Of a stretch of 64,000 nt of DNA, positions 17,845-26,077 are shown in pieces (positions within the stretch are counted from its first letter, which is position 1; each line of letters opens with the position of its first letter). A model generated the notes under the pieces. It did not search any database, was not told the origin of the DNA, and saw only the letters and a program-made list of their open reading frames with translations. A program made the translations under genes and the position numbers. Location: assembly GCA_905480255.1 (NCBI GenBank), contig CAJQPR010000105.1, positions 1-64,000 of the forward strand, given 5' to 3'. The DNA comes from an uncultured Woeseiaceae bacterium (lineage in GTDB: Bacteria > Pseudomonadota > Gammaproteobacteria > Steroidobacterales > Woeseiaceae).

Positions 17845-19341
17845 ATGACCTATATCGTTGTCGTTGTCGCTTATGTGCTGATGCTTTTGGGCATCAGCGT
17901 ATACAAGAGTCGTACGGTGAAGTCCGACGAAGATTTCATGGTCGCGGGACGCAACGTGCCCGTATATATGCTGGTCGCAACACTCGTCTGCACCTGGATT
18001 GGCTCGGGAAGCCTGTTTGGCACCGCGGGACTGACATTCCGGACCGGCGTATCCGAGCTTTGGTTCTCAGCCGGTGCGTGGTTCGGCATCCTGGTGATCT
18101 ATATGATCGCTGCGCGGGTGCGGCGCATTGCGCAATACACTCTGACCGATTTGCTGGAAAAGCGTTACAGCCAGCTGGCAAAGGTGCTCGGCACGATAAC
18201 GATCATTATCGCCTACATGGTTATCGCAGGTTACCAGTTCAAAGGTGGCGGTCGCTTTATTGCCATTCTTTCGGACGGATCGATCACGCCGGAGACCGGC
18301 ATGATCATCGCCGCATTTCTGATCGTCGGGTTTACGGTGCTCGCTGGCATGGTTTCCATCGTATCCATCGACATTTTCAATGGCGTCATCATGCTGATCG
18401 CGATGGTGGTGACACTGCCGTTCGCGATTGCAGGTCATGGTGGACTCGATGCCGTGATTGCAACCATTCAACAAGCCCAGCCCAGCCACCTATCCGTTAT
18501 GGGAGGGCATGATTTCTTCTGGGTCGTTGGCATCGCTCTACCGACGTTCCTGCTCCTGATGAGTGAAAGCAGCATGTATCAGAAGTTTTCTTCCGCGGAT
18601 AGCGAGGACAATGCGAAGAAGGCGGTTATGGGCATGTTCATTGGCGTCGTTGTGGTTGAAACACTCATGATGTTGATTGCGTTGGTGGGTTTTGCAATTT
18701 ATGCGGATGATCCGCGTTTCTTCATGGCTGACGGCACCGTTAATCGCGCCATGGCGGAAGAAATTATTCTGCGCATAGGCTTTGAGCAACTACCTGTCAT
18801 TATCGGGTCGCTGCTGCTCGCCGCGGGCGCCGCAATAGTTATTTCAACGGGCAATACGTTTCTCATGGTGACATCAACTAACGTCACGCGGGATATTTTT
18901 CAGGCATTTTTCTATAAAAATGCCACCTCATCACAGGTTGTTTGGATTCAGCGCGCGTGCATCGTAGGAATCGGTCTACTTGCCTACCTTATGATGAGTC
19001 AGTTCGAAACCATTCTGGAAATGGCGCTGATGTCTTATACGATGATCGGCGCTTCGCTGGCGCCGCCATTGCTGGCAGCATTTTTCTGGAAACGGGTAAC
19101 GCGGCTCGGCGGTGTTGCGTCGATCGCTTCGGGAATGTTGACGGTGATTGCGATTGCGACGCTCAATTCGATCTATAAGGGCAGCGCTGAGGGCCTGCAA
19201 ATTGTCGGGATCTCATTCCCTATGGATACGGACTACATTGCTATCCCGGCTGTTATCGTATCCGTCACTACGCTGGTGGTTGTCAGCCTGTTAACGGCGA
19301 AACCGGAGCCAGAGGACTGGCAGGAATTTATCGAAGCGTGA
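17845..19341 (+). CDS. Sodium:solute symporter family protein
   Basis: The 498 residues carry about 13 transmembrane helices of the SSS fold. Family signatures include VKSDEDFMVAGRNVP after helix 1, TWIGSGSLFGTAG and FKGGGRFIAI. Sodium-coupled uptake of an organic solute at the inner membrane is expected, but the substrate cannot be assigned. The spacing AAAGAGGACGCAA before ATG 17845 is a good ribosome-binding site. The upstream gap (17596-17844) is shared with the OPT gene and holds both promoters, but no box could be assigned with confidence. Confidence 0.92.
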   Translation: MTYIVVVVAYVLMLLGISVYKSRTVKSDEDFMVAGRNVPVYMLVATLVCTWIGSGSLFGTAGLTFRTGVSELWFSAGAWFGILVIYMIAARVRRIAQYTLTDLLEKRYSQLAKVLGTITIIIAYMVIAGYQFKGGGRFIAILSDGSITPETGMIIAAFLIVGFTVLAGMVSIVSIDIFNGVIMLIAMVVTLPFAIAGHGGLDAVIATIQQAQPSHLSVMGGHDFFWVVGIALPTFLLLMSESSMYQKFSSADSEDNAKKAVMGMFIGVVVVETLMMLIALVGFAIYADDPRFFMADGTVNRAMAEEIILRIGFEQLPVIIGSLLLAAGAAIVISTGNTFLMVTSTNVTRDIFQAFFYKNATSSQVVWIQRACIVGIGLLAYLMMSQFETILEMALMSYTMIGASLAPPLLAAFFWKRVTRLGGVASIASGMLTVIAIATLNSIYKGSAEGLQIVGISFPMDTDYIAIPAVIVSVTTLVVVSLLTAKPEPEDWQEFIEA

Positions 19342-19404
19342 ATGCCTGAGCCGCGTCAGAAACGCTGACTATGCAGTCGAATTAACCTGGTTTTCTGACA
19401 GCGA

Positions 19405-20205
19405 TTAAGACTCGGTGTCGTCATCGTCATCGTCATCTTCGACTTCATCTTCTTCGGGTTCACGAATTGCGAAGATTTTCGACATCAGTATGCCAAGCTC
19501 GAACAGCAGGTACACGGGCACAGCAAGGAGCGTCTGACTGATAATGTCTGGTGGCGTCAGAAACATCCCAACGACAAACGCGCCGAGAAAAACATAGGGA
19601 CGCGCCTTGGACAGCTTCTTCGGTGTGGTAAGACCCGTCCACACGACGAGTACGGTTGCGATTGGCACTTCAAATGCCAGCCCGAATGCGAAAATAATCG
19701 TGGTAATGAAATCGAGGAATTTCGATATGTCCGTCTGTACTTCAACCCCGTCAGGTGCAACGCCTGTGAAGAACTTGAAGATTAGCGGAAATACCAGGTA
19801 GTAGGCGAAAGCAACGCCAAGATAAAAAAGCACGATGCTTGAACCAAGCAGCGGCATTGCGAAATGCTTTTCTTTTTTGTAAAGGCCTGGCGCCACGAAG
19901 GCCCAGAGCTGGTAGAGGACGACCGGCATCGCAAGAAACAAGGCGACAAAAAATGTCAGTTTGAAAGGCGTAATCAATGGCGACGCGACTTCCGTCGCAA
20001 TCATCTTGCCACCAGGCAAAACCTCCATCAACGGCTTGGAGGCGATCGAAAATATGTCCGCAGACCAGGGCAAAAGACAGATGAACAGAAAAATAGTTAC
20101 GCCGACGATTTTTAGCAAACGGTTGCGTAGCTCGACCAGATGCGACAGAAGTGTCCCTTCAGCGAGATCCTCGTCTGCTGTTGTTGTGTCTTCTTGCTGG
20201 CTCAC
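19405..20205 (-). CDS. tatC: Sec-independent protein translocase TatC
   Basis: TatC is the twin-arginine signal receptor and core of the Tat translocon. Six transmembrane helices are visible. The N-terminal segment EGTLLSHLVELRNRLLK and the loop FVAPGLYKKEK with its conserved acidic and proline residues match the family. The 266-residue product ends in an unusual run of about 18 nearly all acidic residues (EDEVEDDDDDDDTES). It overlaps tatB by 4 bases. A Tat-type signal is present on the nearby TRAP binding protein. Confidence 0.97.
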   Translation of the reverse strand: MSQQEDTTTADEDLAEGTLLSHLVELRNRLLKIVGVTIFLFICLLPWSADIFSIASKPLMEVLPGGKMIATEVASPLITPFKLTFFVALFLAMPVVLYQLWAFVAPGLYKKEKHFAMPLLGSSIVLFYLGVAFAYYLVFPLIFKFFTGVAPDGVEVQTDISKFLDFITTIIFAFGLAFEVPIATVLVVWTGLTTPKKLSKARPYVFLGAFVVGMFLTPPDIISQTLLAVPVYLLFELGILMSKIFAIREPEEDEVEDDDDDDDTES

Positions 20206-20648
20206 GACGCTTTTTCTTTCTCGGGTTCTTCGTCAACAACTTCCTGATCTCCGTCTGTTGCCAAAACAGTTTCGCGCTCTGCTTCAGTTACCGCCAGATC
20301 AGATTCGTCGTCGTAAATTTCGTCACCGACACCGGTACCTGCGTCGCCCTCACTGTGAGCAGGTGAGTACTCATCGTCATCGCGCGGCAAAGGGTGTTCA
20401 TCTGCCTTTGGTGGTTCGGTGGCAGGTTTTGTTGACGGTTCGCGGGACGATGGTGGGGGCCGGATGGTCGGCGGTTTGTTCAGGTCCAGCTCTTCTTCAA
20501 GCTGGCGCTTCATCACTCGCGTCATGCGGCGCGCCTGGCCGAGCCAGCCGCCAACCTGGTTGGCAATGCGCGGTAAACGCTCCGGGCCCAGAACGAGCAG
20601 CCCGATAATCATCAATAAGACGAGCTCCTGGCCGCCGATACCAAACAT
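20202..20648 (-). CDS. tatB: Sec-independent protein translocase TatB
   Basis: TatB forms the substrate receptor with TatC. A single N-terminal membrane helix begins MFGIGGQELVLLMIIGLLVL, followed by the hinge GPERLP and an amphipathic helix (QVGGWLGQARRMTRVM). The rest (about 65-148) is low-complexity, proline-rich and strongly acidic. The 148 residues are within the family range. It starts 15 bases after the tatA stop. Confidence 0.96.
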   Translation of the reverse strand: MFGIGGQELVLLMIIGLLVLGPERLPRIANQVGGWLGQARRMTRVMKRQLEEELDLNKPPTIRPPPSSREPSTKPATEPPKADEHPLPRDDDEYSPAHSEGDAGTGVGDEIYDDESDLAVTEAERETVLATDGDQEVVDEEPEKEKAS

Positions 20649-20663
20649 GGCGGGCGTACGCTC

Positions 20664-20900
20664 CTAGCCGTGGTTTTCTTTGGTGGGTTCTTCAGCGGGC
20701 GTGCTGTCAAAACTTGCGTCATCTGACTGGTCGCCGAGCTGTTCGGTGGTTTCCTTATCGGCTTCGTTCATGGCTGAACGAAATCCTTTCACGGCGCCGC
20801 CGACGTCGGAACCGAGTGTCTTGAGCTTTTTCGTACCGAAAATGGCAATCACAATTACTAAAACGATCAATAACTGCCAGATGCTGACATTGGACAACAT
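20664..20900 (-). CDS. tatA: Sec-independent protein translocase TatA
   Basis: TatA builds the transport pore of the Tat system. From ATG 20900 it has 78 residues: an N-terminal helix [20 protein letters not shown], then the amphipathic helix [19 protein letters not shown] and an acidic tail. The frame runs back to 20996, but the family start and the GGGAG ribosome-binding site support 20900. The order tatA-tatB-tatC is standard. The dtd gene ends 109 bases upstream. Confidence 0.96.
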   Translation of the reverse strand: MLSNVSIWQLLIVLVIVIAIFGTKKLKTLGSDVGGAVKGFRSAMNEADKETTEQLGDQSDDASFDSTPAEEPTKENHG

Positions 20901-21009
20901 GTCTTTAATCTCCCGGGGCCGAGCCCCAATAATTTCTCGCAATACCGCCCGAAGCGGGGGCGAATTATGGTCATGATACCCGTGCGGGCGCAACAAAACC
21001 GAACGAAGA

Positions 21010-21453
21010 TCACGCCTCGAGCCAGAACGTCACCGGGCCGTCGTTGACCAGCGATACCTTCATATCGGCACCAAAAACACCAGTTTCAACCCCTGGCAGG
21101 TTCTTCGCGCATTCTTCTACAAAATGGCCAAAATACGCCCTGCCCTTGTCTGGCGGCGCAGCACGGGTAAAACTCGGCCGCATACCTTTGCGGGTATCCG
21201 CTGCGAGAGTGAACTGGGGAACTACGAGTAGCTCCAGCCCTTCATCCGCGAGGCTTCTATTCATCCGGTCCCGATCATCAGGGAAAATGCGGTAGCCAAT
21301 GACCCGTTCTGCCATTCTCGTTACCGTGGACGGGTCGTCATCCGGCTGGACGGCCAGTAAAACCAGCAACCCACGTCCAATCCGTCCGGTAACCGCACCA
21401 TCAACGGTCACTTGTGCTTCGCTGACTCTTTGTATCAAGGATATCACTCTCAT
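21010..21453 (-). CDS. dtd: D-aminoacyl-tRNA deacylase
   Basis: Dtd removes D-amino acids wrongly attached to tRNA. From ATG 21453 the product has 147 residues, the usual size, starting [15 protein letters not shown]. It carries the catalytic motif [16 protein letters not shown] and the cross-subunit GPVTFWLE end (NDGPVTF), equivalent to the SQFTL and NxGPVT motifs of the family. The frame extends upstream to 21516, but those 21 residues are not conserved. It may be co-transcribed with tatABC. Confidence 0.96.
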   Translation of the reverse strand: MRVISLIQRVSEAQVTVDGAVTGRIGRGLLVLLAVQPDDDPSTVTRMAERVIGYRIFPDDRDRMNRSLADEGLELLVVPQFTLAADTRKGMRPSFTRAAPPDKGRAYFGHFVEECAKNLPGVETGVFGADMKVSLVNDGPVTFWLEA

Positions 21454-21495
21454 GCGTCCTGGCATTTCGCAGCCCGCCATCATACCGGTCATATG

Positions 21496-21517
21496 ATTGG
21501 CGGCAAATTTCGCCAAT
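21496..21517. repeat. Perfect inverted repeat ATTGGCG-N8-CGCCAAT
   Basis: Two 7-base arms, ATTGGCG and CGCCAAT, flank GCAAATTT. The repeat lies 43 bases upstream of the dtd start and before the putative small RNA, a suitable place for a repressor or activator site. No known regulator was matched. Confidence 0.4.
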
Positions 21518-21529
21518 AAGAGGTATTTC

Positions 21530-21710
21530 GACGCTGGCGAGGCCCTTTGTGGTCCATGGCAGGCTTAGACGGTGGGTGATCTGTCCGCATTCGGTCTTTG
21601 CCGGGACCGTAGCCGCGGCAGAATTTGGCCAGGGATGGCTGAAACCGGTGGTTGCCGACTTGCCTACACCAGGGATGGAGGGCTCCGATCGAAAGATCGG
21701 GGCCTTTTTC
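21530..21710 (+). ncRNA. Putative small RNA ending in an intrinsic terminator
   Basis: A plus-strand intrinsic terminator at 21681-21710 has no plus-strand gene in front of it, as dtd is on the other strand. That implies a short non-coding transcript. The body contains the direct repeat CCAGGGATGG twice, 40 bases apart. AGGGA is an ANGGA-type motif such as CsrA/RsmA binds, but only about three GGA motifs are visible. The 5' end is a guess, and no convincing promoter was found. It could instead be a terminated leader of the TRAP gene at 21930. Confidence 0.3.
21681..21710 (+). terminator. Intrinsic terminator, 10-bp stem with GAAA loop
   Basis: Arms GGCTCCGATC (21681-21690) and GATCGGGGCC (21695-21704) pair over 10 positions, with one G-U pair, around a GAAA tetraloop. 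TTTTTC follows directly. The reverse strand has no T-run, so it acts on plus-strand transcripts. Confidence 0.75.
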
Positions 21711-21929
21711 TCGATTGATAGAAATGAAAAACCCACCGATAACCTCTTGGTAAGAATAAAATGTCTATCATTTCCCACACCATGAATATTTCTGAAAAAA
21801 TGGTGGCAACAATATCGCCCGATTACATTTATTACCTCTTCGGTGGGGTTTTTTTGCTAAAAAAAACCGGTTTGCACCAGCCGCCAGCGCAACTACACTG
21901 ATCGCCCTGATTTCAGAACGGCGGCACGG

Positions 21930-23024
21930 ATGAAGAGAAGGCAATTCGTAACCGGGATGGCGGCAGCAGGTGTCGCCGGGTGTAGCCAGGACAGCATGGA
22001 ATGTGCAGACGGGGCTGTCGCCTCGCGGGAAACATTCGAGTGGAACCTGGTGACCTCGTGGCCCCCGGGGCTGCCAGGACTTGGAATTGGCGTCGAAAAC
22101 CTCGCAGACCGCATCGAAAAGGCCTCGAATGGCCGCCTGAAGATCAAAGTCTTTGCCGGCGGTGAGTTGGTACCGGCGCTGGAGGTGCTGGACGCGGTCA
22201 GCAATGGCACCGTGCAGATGGGCCACGACTCGGCCTACTATCATCGCGGCAAGGCGCCGGCCGCACAGTATTTCACGACCATACCTTTTGGCCAGACAGT
22301 GCATGAAATCAATGCCTGGCTCTATTACGGCGGAGGTCTGGAGCTATGGCGCGAACTTTACGCAGAAAAATTCAATGTTATCCCTTTTCCGGCCGGTAAC
22401 ACGGGCGTGCAGATGGCAGGCTGGTTTAACAAAGAGATTAATTCGGTCGAAGATCTGCAGGGATTGAAAATGCGGATACCCGGCGTTGGCGGTGAAGTTA
22501 TGCAACGCGCGGGCGCATCACAGATCACCGTGCCGGCTTCGGAAATATTTACCGCATTACAGACCGGTGCCATCGATGCGGCGGAGTGGGTCGGTCCTTA
22601 TAATGATATTGCGCTCGGACTGCACAAAGCCGCGCGCTATTACTATTACCCGGGCTGGCATGAGATGGGCCCGATGCTGCAATGCACCGTTAACCACGAC
22701 GCCTGGAATTCTTTGCCGGCGGATTTGCAGGAAATTGTGGCGAACGTTTGTCAGGCAATCAACACAGATATGATGGCGGAGTACACTTGGGGGAACGCGG
22801 TGGCCCTCGAACAAATCAAGGCGGATCCGAATGTGGAACTAAAACAACTGCCCGACGATGTATTGAGACTGCTAAAAAAACTTAGCAAAGAAGTTATCGA
22901 AGAAATGGCCGCCAACGATGAGTGGTCAGCACGTATCAAAGCCTCTTTCGATGATTTCCAGCGAATCGTAATACCGCACCATGAAATCAGTGAGCTTGCC
23001 TATCTGAAAGCAAGGCAGCTATAA
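21930..23024 (+). CDS. TRAP transporter substrate-binding protein (DctP/TakP type)
   Basis: This is a periplasmic binding protein of 364 residues for a carboxylate or 2-oxo acid. The N-terminus MKRRQFVTGMAAAGVAGC combines a twin-arginine motif (RRQFV) with a lipobox (GVAGC, Cys18), so it may be a Tat-exported lipoprotein. The mature part starts FEWNLVTSWPPG, typical of the TakP-like branch, and has the family segments NGRLKIKVFAGGELVP, LKMRIPGVGGEV and GAIDAAEWVGPYND. The matching membrane subunits are nearby but on the opposite strand (24186-26077). Confidence 0.94.
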   Translation: MKRRQFVTGMAAAGVAGCSQDSMECADGAVASRETFEWNLVTSWPPGLPGLGIGVENLADRIEKASNGRLKIKVFAGGELVPALEVLDAVSNGTVQMGHDSAYYHRGKAPAAQYFTTIPFGQTVHEINAWLYYGGGLELWRELYAEKFNVIPFPAGNTGVQMAGWFNKEINSVEDLQGLKMRIPGVGGEVMQRAGASQITVPASEIFTALQTGAIDAAEWVGPYNDIALGLHKAARYYYYPGWHEMGPMLQCTVNHDAWNSLPADLQEIVANVCQAINTDMMAEYTWGNAVALEQIKADPNVELKQLPDDVLRLLKKLSKEVIEEMAANDEWSARIKASFDDFQRIVIPHHEISELAYLKARQL

Positions 23025-23048
23025 AATGAAGAGAACACGGAGATTTTC

Positions 23049-24182
23049 GTGTCAGTAAATTCACGACCTTTTCGTTTTTATGATAACCGGCAAAAATACC
23101 TGGCTTTCGTAAACACCTGTGACGAAAAATGGAAAGTGGCCGAACGCGCTGCACAGGAATTGCAGTACCTTCAACCGACGCCACCGGCCTTTCGTTTGTT
23201 CGATGCCGGGATGGGCGACGGGACCTTACTCTCACACCTGATGAGGGCAATGCACCGGCGCTACCCCACGATTCCTTTTTACGTTGTTGCGAAGGAAATC
23301 AGCCTCGAAGACATTCGACTGTCGCTTGAAAAGATGCCGGATCGGTTCGTCGAACATCCGGCGAGCGTCATAATTCTGACGAATCTGTACTACGCTGAAT
23401 CGCCCTGGCTGATGCCGAAGAATGTCGAAAAGGCGGCGGCACTCAACTGGTTGGAAGTCTCTCTTGAAGGCAACACGGCACACGGCTTCGGTGAGCAGTT
23501 ACGCGCACTTGATGATGATCTCGTCGATGGCTGGCAGGTCAAGGCGAGTCCCAAGACGGGCAATCCACTCTATGTTCGTCCGACTGTCATGGTCATTTAT
23601 CGTGATGATCAGCGTTTCCTTCTGGATGATGTCATACCGCGCCGCGGCCAGGCTGGTCAGGGCAACTATGACCTTGCAGTCATCTCTCAACCCTGGCGTG
23701 CGCGGATGGACGCCGAGTTCAAGGTGCAGAAAGTATTGTCACCGCTGGTACAAAGCCTGGCACCCGGTGGACGTGCCGTGACGTTTCAATCGGCCGGGAA
23801 CGACCCGGGCCTCGAGCTTGTGCATGAGCTTTGGCCGGATGAGGATCCGTTCAAAGTGGGTCGTCATGAGCTGGTAAAGACCCTCAAAAAACATCTCGGA
23901 AAAAACGCACGCCACTTTAACTTCAATGTCAATTCAGACGAGAAAGCGCTGCTACGTTACAGCATGCATACATTGCCGGAGGAAATCGGCGAGTCGATAG
24001 GTACCTCGACACTTTTCGCGGCCTGGAACGCCGCAATTTATGTTTCACAGATAGAGGATGAGCGTCTGGAGCCGGTGGTCTCATCGGGCGGCTACCTCGA
24101 TGCAACCGCGAAGGTACTGCACAAGAATAACGGCCTCTGGTTCAACGACGAGACTTTCACTGTCTCGCGAAAGCGACGTTAA
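23049..24182 (+). CDS. Methyltransferase-like protein of unknown function
   Basis: This 377-residue cytoplasmic protein has a SAM-binding-like motif FDAGMGDGTLLSHLM near residues 50-64. The fold looks Rossmann-like through YDLAVISQPWRAR and LAPGGRAVTFQSAG (about 215-260), the positions of motifs IV and V in class I methyltransferases. The C-terminal third (about 300-377) is unassigned. No specific family was recognised. It begins 24 bases after the TRAP binding-protein gene and ends 3 bases before the convergent dctM gene, so it is embedded in the TRAP locus. Confidence 0.7.
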   Translation: MSVNSRPFRFYDNRQKYLAFVNTCDEKWKVAERAAQELQYLQPTPPAFRLFDAGMGDGTLLSHLMRAMHRRYPTIPFYVVAKEISLEDIRLSLEKMPDRFVEHPASVIILTNLYYAESPWLMPKNVEKAAALNWLEVSLEGNTAHGFGEQLRALDDDLVDGWQVKASPKTGNPLYVRPTVMVIYRDDQRFLLDDVIPRRGQAGQGNYDLAVISQPWRARMDAEFKVQKVLSPLVQSLAPGGRAVTFQSAGNDPGLELVHELWPDEDPFKVGRHELVKTLKKHLGKNARHFNFNVNSDEKALLRYSMHTLPEEIGESIGTSTLFAAWNAAIYVSQIEDERLEPVVSSGGYLDATAKVLHKNNGLWFNDETFTVSRKRR

Positions 24183-24185
24183 TAA

Positions 24186-25559
24186 CTACGGACCGTACAG
24201 CTTGTCCGGTAACCAGGTCACGAGGCCGGGAAATGCGGCCAGTATTAACAGCGCAAAGACCTGAATGCCGACGAACGGAATCACACCCCGATAAATCTGG
24301 CCGGTTGTGACCTCCGGAGGTGCGACTCCGCGCAGGTAGAAGAGCGCGAAGCCAAACGGGGGCGTCAGGAACGAAGTCTGCAAATTAATAGCGATCATGA
24401 TGCCGAGCCACACCGGATCCAGCCCCATCGACAACAGGGCCGGGCCGACAATAGGGACTACAACAAAAGTAATCTCAATGAAGTCGAGCACAAAGCCGAG
24501 CAGGAACATGACGAGCATGACAACAATGACAGCGCCGATCACGCCACCCGGCAGTGACTCGAGGAGCGCATGCACGCCGTCATCACCGCCATAGCCACGG
24601 AAGACCAGTGAAAACACCGACGCGCCGATAAGAATCATGAACACCATGCTACTGATGCGCAGGGTGCCGCGCGTGATTTCCCGCAGTCGCTCCATCGATA
24701 GAGCACGTCTTAGTATGGCAATCAGCAGCGCGCCCATTGCACCGACACCGGCAGCCTCCGTTGGTGTCGCGAAGCCGCCGAGAATGGAACCGAGAACGGC
24801 GAAAATCAGGATTAATGGCGGCGCCAAAGCACCGAGTATCTGAATAAACGACACATGCTCGTCGTTTGCCACAGCATGGGCCGGCATCGATTCCGGTCTG
24901 AAAACAGCGGTCATGGACAAGTAGATGACGTACAGAACGACCAGCAACAGCCCCGGTATCAGGGCCCCGGCGAAGAGATCACCAACCGAAACCGTGTCAG
25001 GAGAGAAAACTCCCTGGGCCAGTTGCGCCTGTTGATAGGCGCTCGACATTACATCGCCGAGCATGACGAGAATGATCGAGGGGGGAATGATCTGCCCGAG
25101 CGTGCCCGAAGCGCAGATCGTCCCGGTGGCAATTTCCGGTGAGTAACCTCGCTTAAGCATGGTTGGCAGAGACAGCAATCCCATGGTAACAACCGTGGCG
25201 CCAACGATGCCCGTACTTGCGGCAAGCAGCATGCCGACAAGTGTCACCGAAATACCCAAACCGCCCCGAAGCTTGCCAAACAACGCACTCAGCGTCTCAA
25301 GCAGCTCCTCAGCGATTCTTGCGCGCTCGAGAGTAATGCCCATAAAAACAAAAAGCGGCACAGCGATAAGAGTTTCGTTGGTCATGATGCCGAAGATTCG
25401 GCTCGGCAGGCCCGACAAAAACGCTGATTCGAATCCCCCACCAACGACGCCACCGAAAGCGAACAGAAGTGCGGTACCACCGAGAGAAAAGGCAACCGGG
25501 AAACCAGCTAACAAAAGCATCACGACAGCAGCAAACAGCAACAGCGCGATCCATTCCAT
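24186..25559 (-). CDS. TRAP transporter large permease (DctM)
   Basis: This 457-residue inner-membrane protein has about 12 helices of the DctM family, which moves the solute with sodium. Recognisable parts are VPLFVFMGITLERARIAEE, the helix hairpin GLLSLPTMLKRGYSPEIATGT and ASGTLGQIIPPS, and ATPTEAAGVGAMGAL near the middle. It follows dctQ by 2 bases and is the last gene of the trkA-trkH-dctQ-dctM run. Confidence 0.95.
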   Translation of the reverse strand: MEWIALLLFAAVVMLLLAGFPVAFSLGGTALLFAFGGVVGGGFESAFLSGLPSRIFGIMTNETLIAVPLFVFMGITLERARIAEELLETLSALFGKLRGGLGISVTLVGMLLAASTGIVGATVVTMGLLSLPTMLKRGYSPEIATGTICASGTLGQIIPPSIILVMLGDVMSSAYQQAQLAQGVFSPDTVSVGDLFAGALIPGLLLVVLYVIYLSMTAVFRPESMPAHAVANDEHVSFIQILGALAPPLILIFAVLGSILGGFATPTEAAGVGAMGALLIAILRRALSMERLREITRGTLRISSMVFMILIGASVFSLVFRGYGGDDGVHALLESLPGGVIGAVIVVMLVMFLLGFVLDFIEITFVVVPIVGPALLSMGLDPVWLGIMIAINLQTSFLTPPFGFALFYLRGVAPPEVTTGQIYRGVIPFVGIQVFALLILAAFPGLVTWLPDKLYGP

Positions 25560-25561
25560 GA

Positions 25562-26077
25562 CTAGTCGCTCCGAATCACGACAATTGACCGCAGCGCCAT
25601 CGATATGCCTTGCAGCAGAACGGCCAGAGGCATGACGATTAAAGCCGATTTCAGTAAAGGAACAAATGGATACGGAAGCCCGCCAGCATTGCGCGACACT
25701 TCACGAATACGCCATGACGCCCCAACGTAGTCGAGTGCCTCAATGGCGAAAAAAATGCACAACGGAGCGATAAAAAATACGACGCCGAAAAGGTCGACCC
25801 AGGCTCGTCGCCTTGCGGACATTTCCCTGTAGAAAATATCGACCCGGACGTGGTCATCAAGCTGTAGCGTATAGGCGGCACCCAGCATGAAGACCGTTGC
25901 GTGCATCCATGTTAGTGATTCCTGCAGCCAAATCAGTCCGGACCCGAAGACGTAACGCATTACCACGATGACGAATGTCACGACTACCATCAGCAGGGTT
26001 AACCAGGCCGCCGCCTGGCCGGTGACAACGCTGATTCTGTCTATTGCTGCACTCGGCGCCGGCGTTTTCCCTGGCAT
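25562..26077 (-). CDS. TRAP transporter small permease (DctQ)
   Basis: DctQ is the four-helix membrane subunit that joins DctM. From ATG 26077 the product has 171 residues, with helices near 18-40, 52-70, 95-115 and 135-158 and the conserved segment IWLQESLTWMHATVFMLG. An upstream in-frame ATG at 26164 lies inside trkH and is less likely. The start overlaps the trkH stop by one base (TGATG), showing translational coupling with a potassium transporter gene. Confidence 0.92.
   Translation of the reverse strand: MPGKTPAPSAAIDRISVVTGQAAAWLTLLMVVVTFVIVVMRYVFGSGLIWLQESLTWMHATVFMLGAAYTLQLDDHVRVDIFYREMSARRRAWVDLFGVVFFIAPLCIFFAIEALDYVGASWRIREVSRNAGGLPYPFVPLLKSALIVMPLAVLLQGISMALRSIVVIRSD

Larger units (their letters stand above)
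21454..21929. other. Intergenic region, dtd to dctP, rich in signals
   Basis: These 476 bases hold no convincing gene. They contain, in order: a perfect 7-base inverted repeat (21496-21517), a stretch with two copies of CCAGGGATGG (21629-21638 and 21669-21678), a strong plus-strand terminator (21681-21710), and a T7/A8 inverted repeat (21847-21868). A 125-codon open frame on the minus strand looks like chance. Confidence 0.7.

Noticed and set aside
18060..18512. 150-codon plus-strand frame in the symporter gene
   Set aside because: Antiphase shadow of a well-supported membrane protein; His- and Arg-rich composition.
21401..21778. 125-codon minus-strand frame over the dtd start
   Set aside because: It overlaps dtd in another frame, has low-complexity composition, and runs through a terminator.
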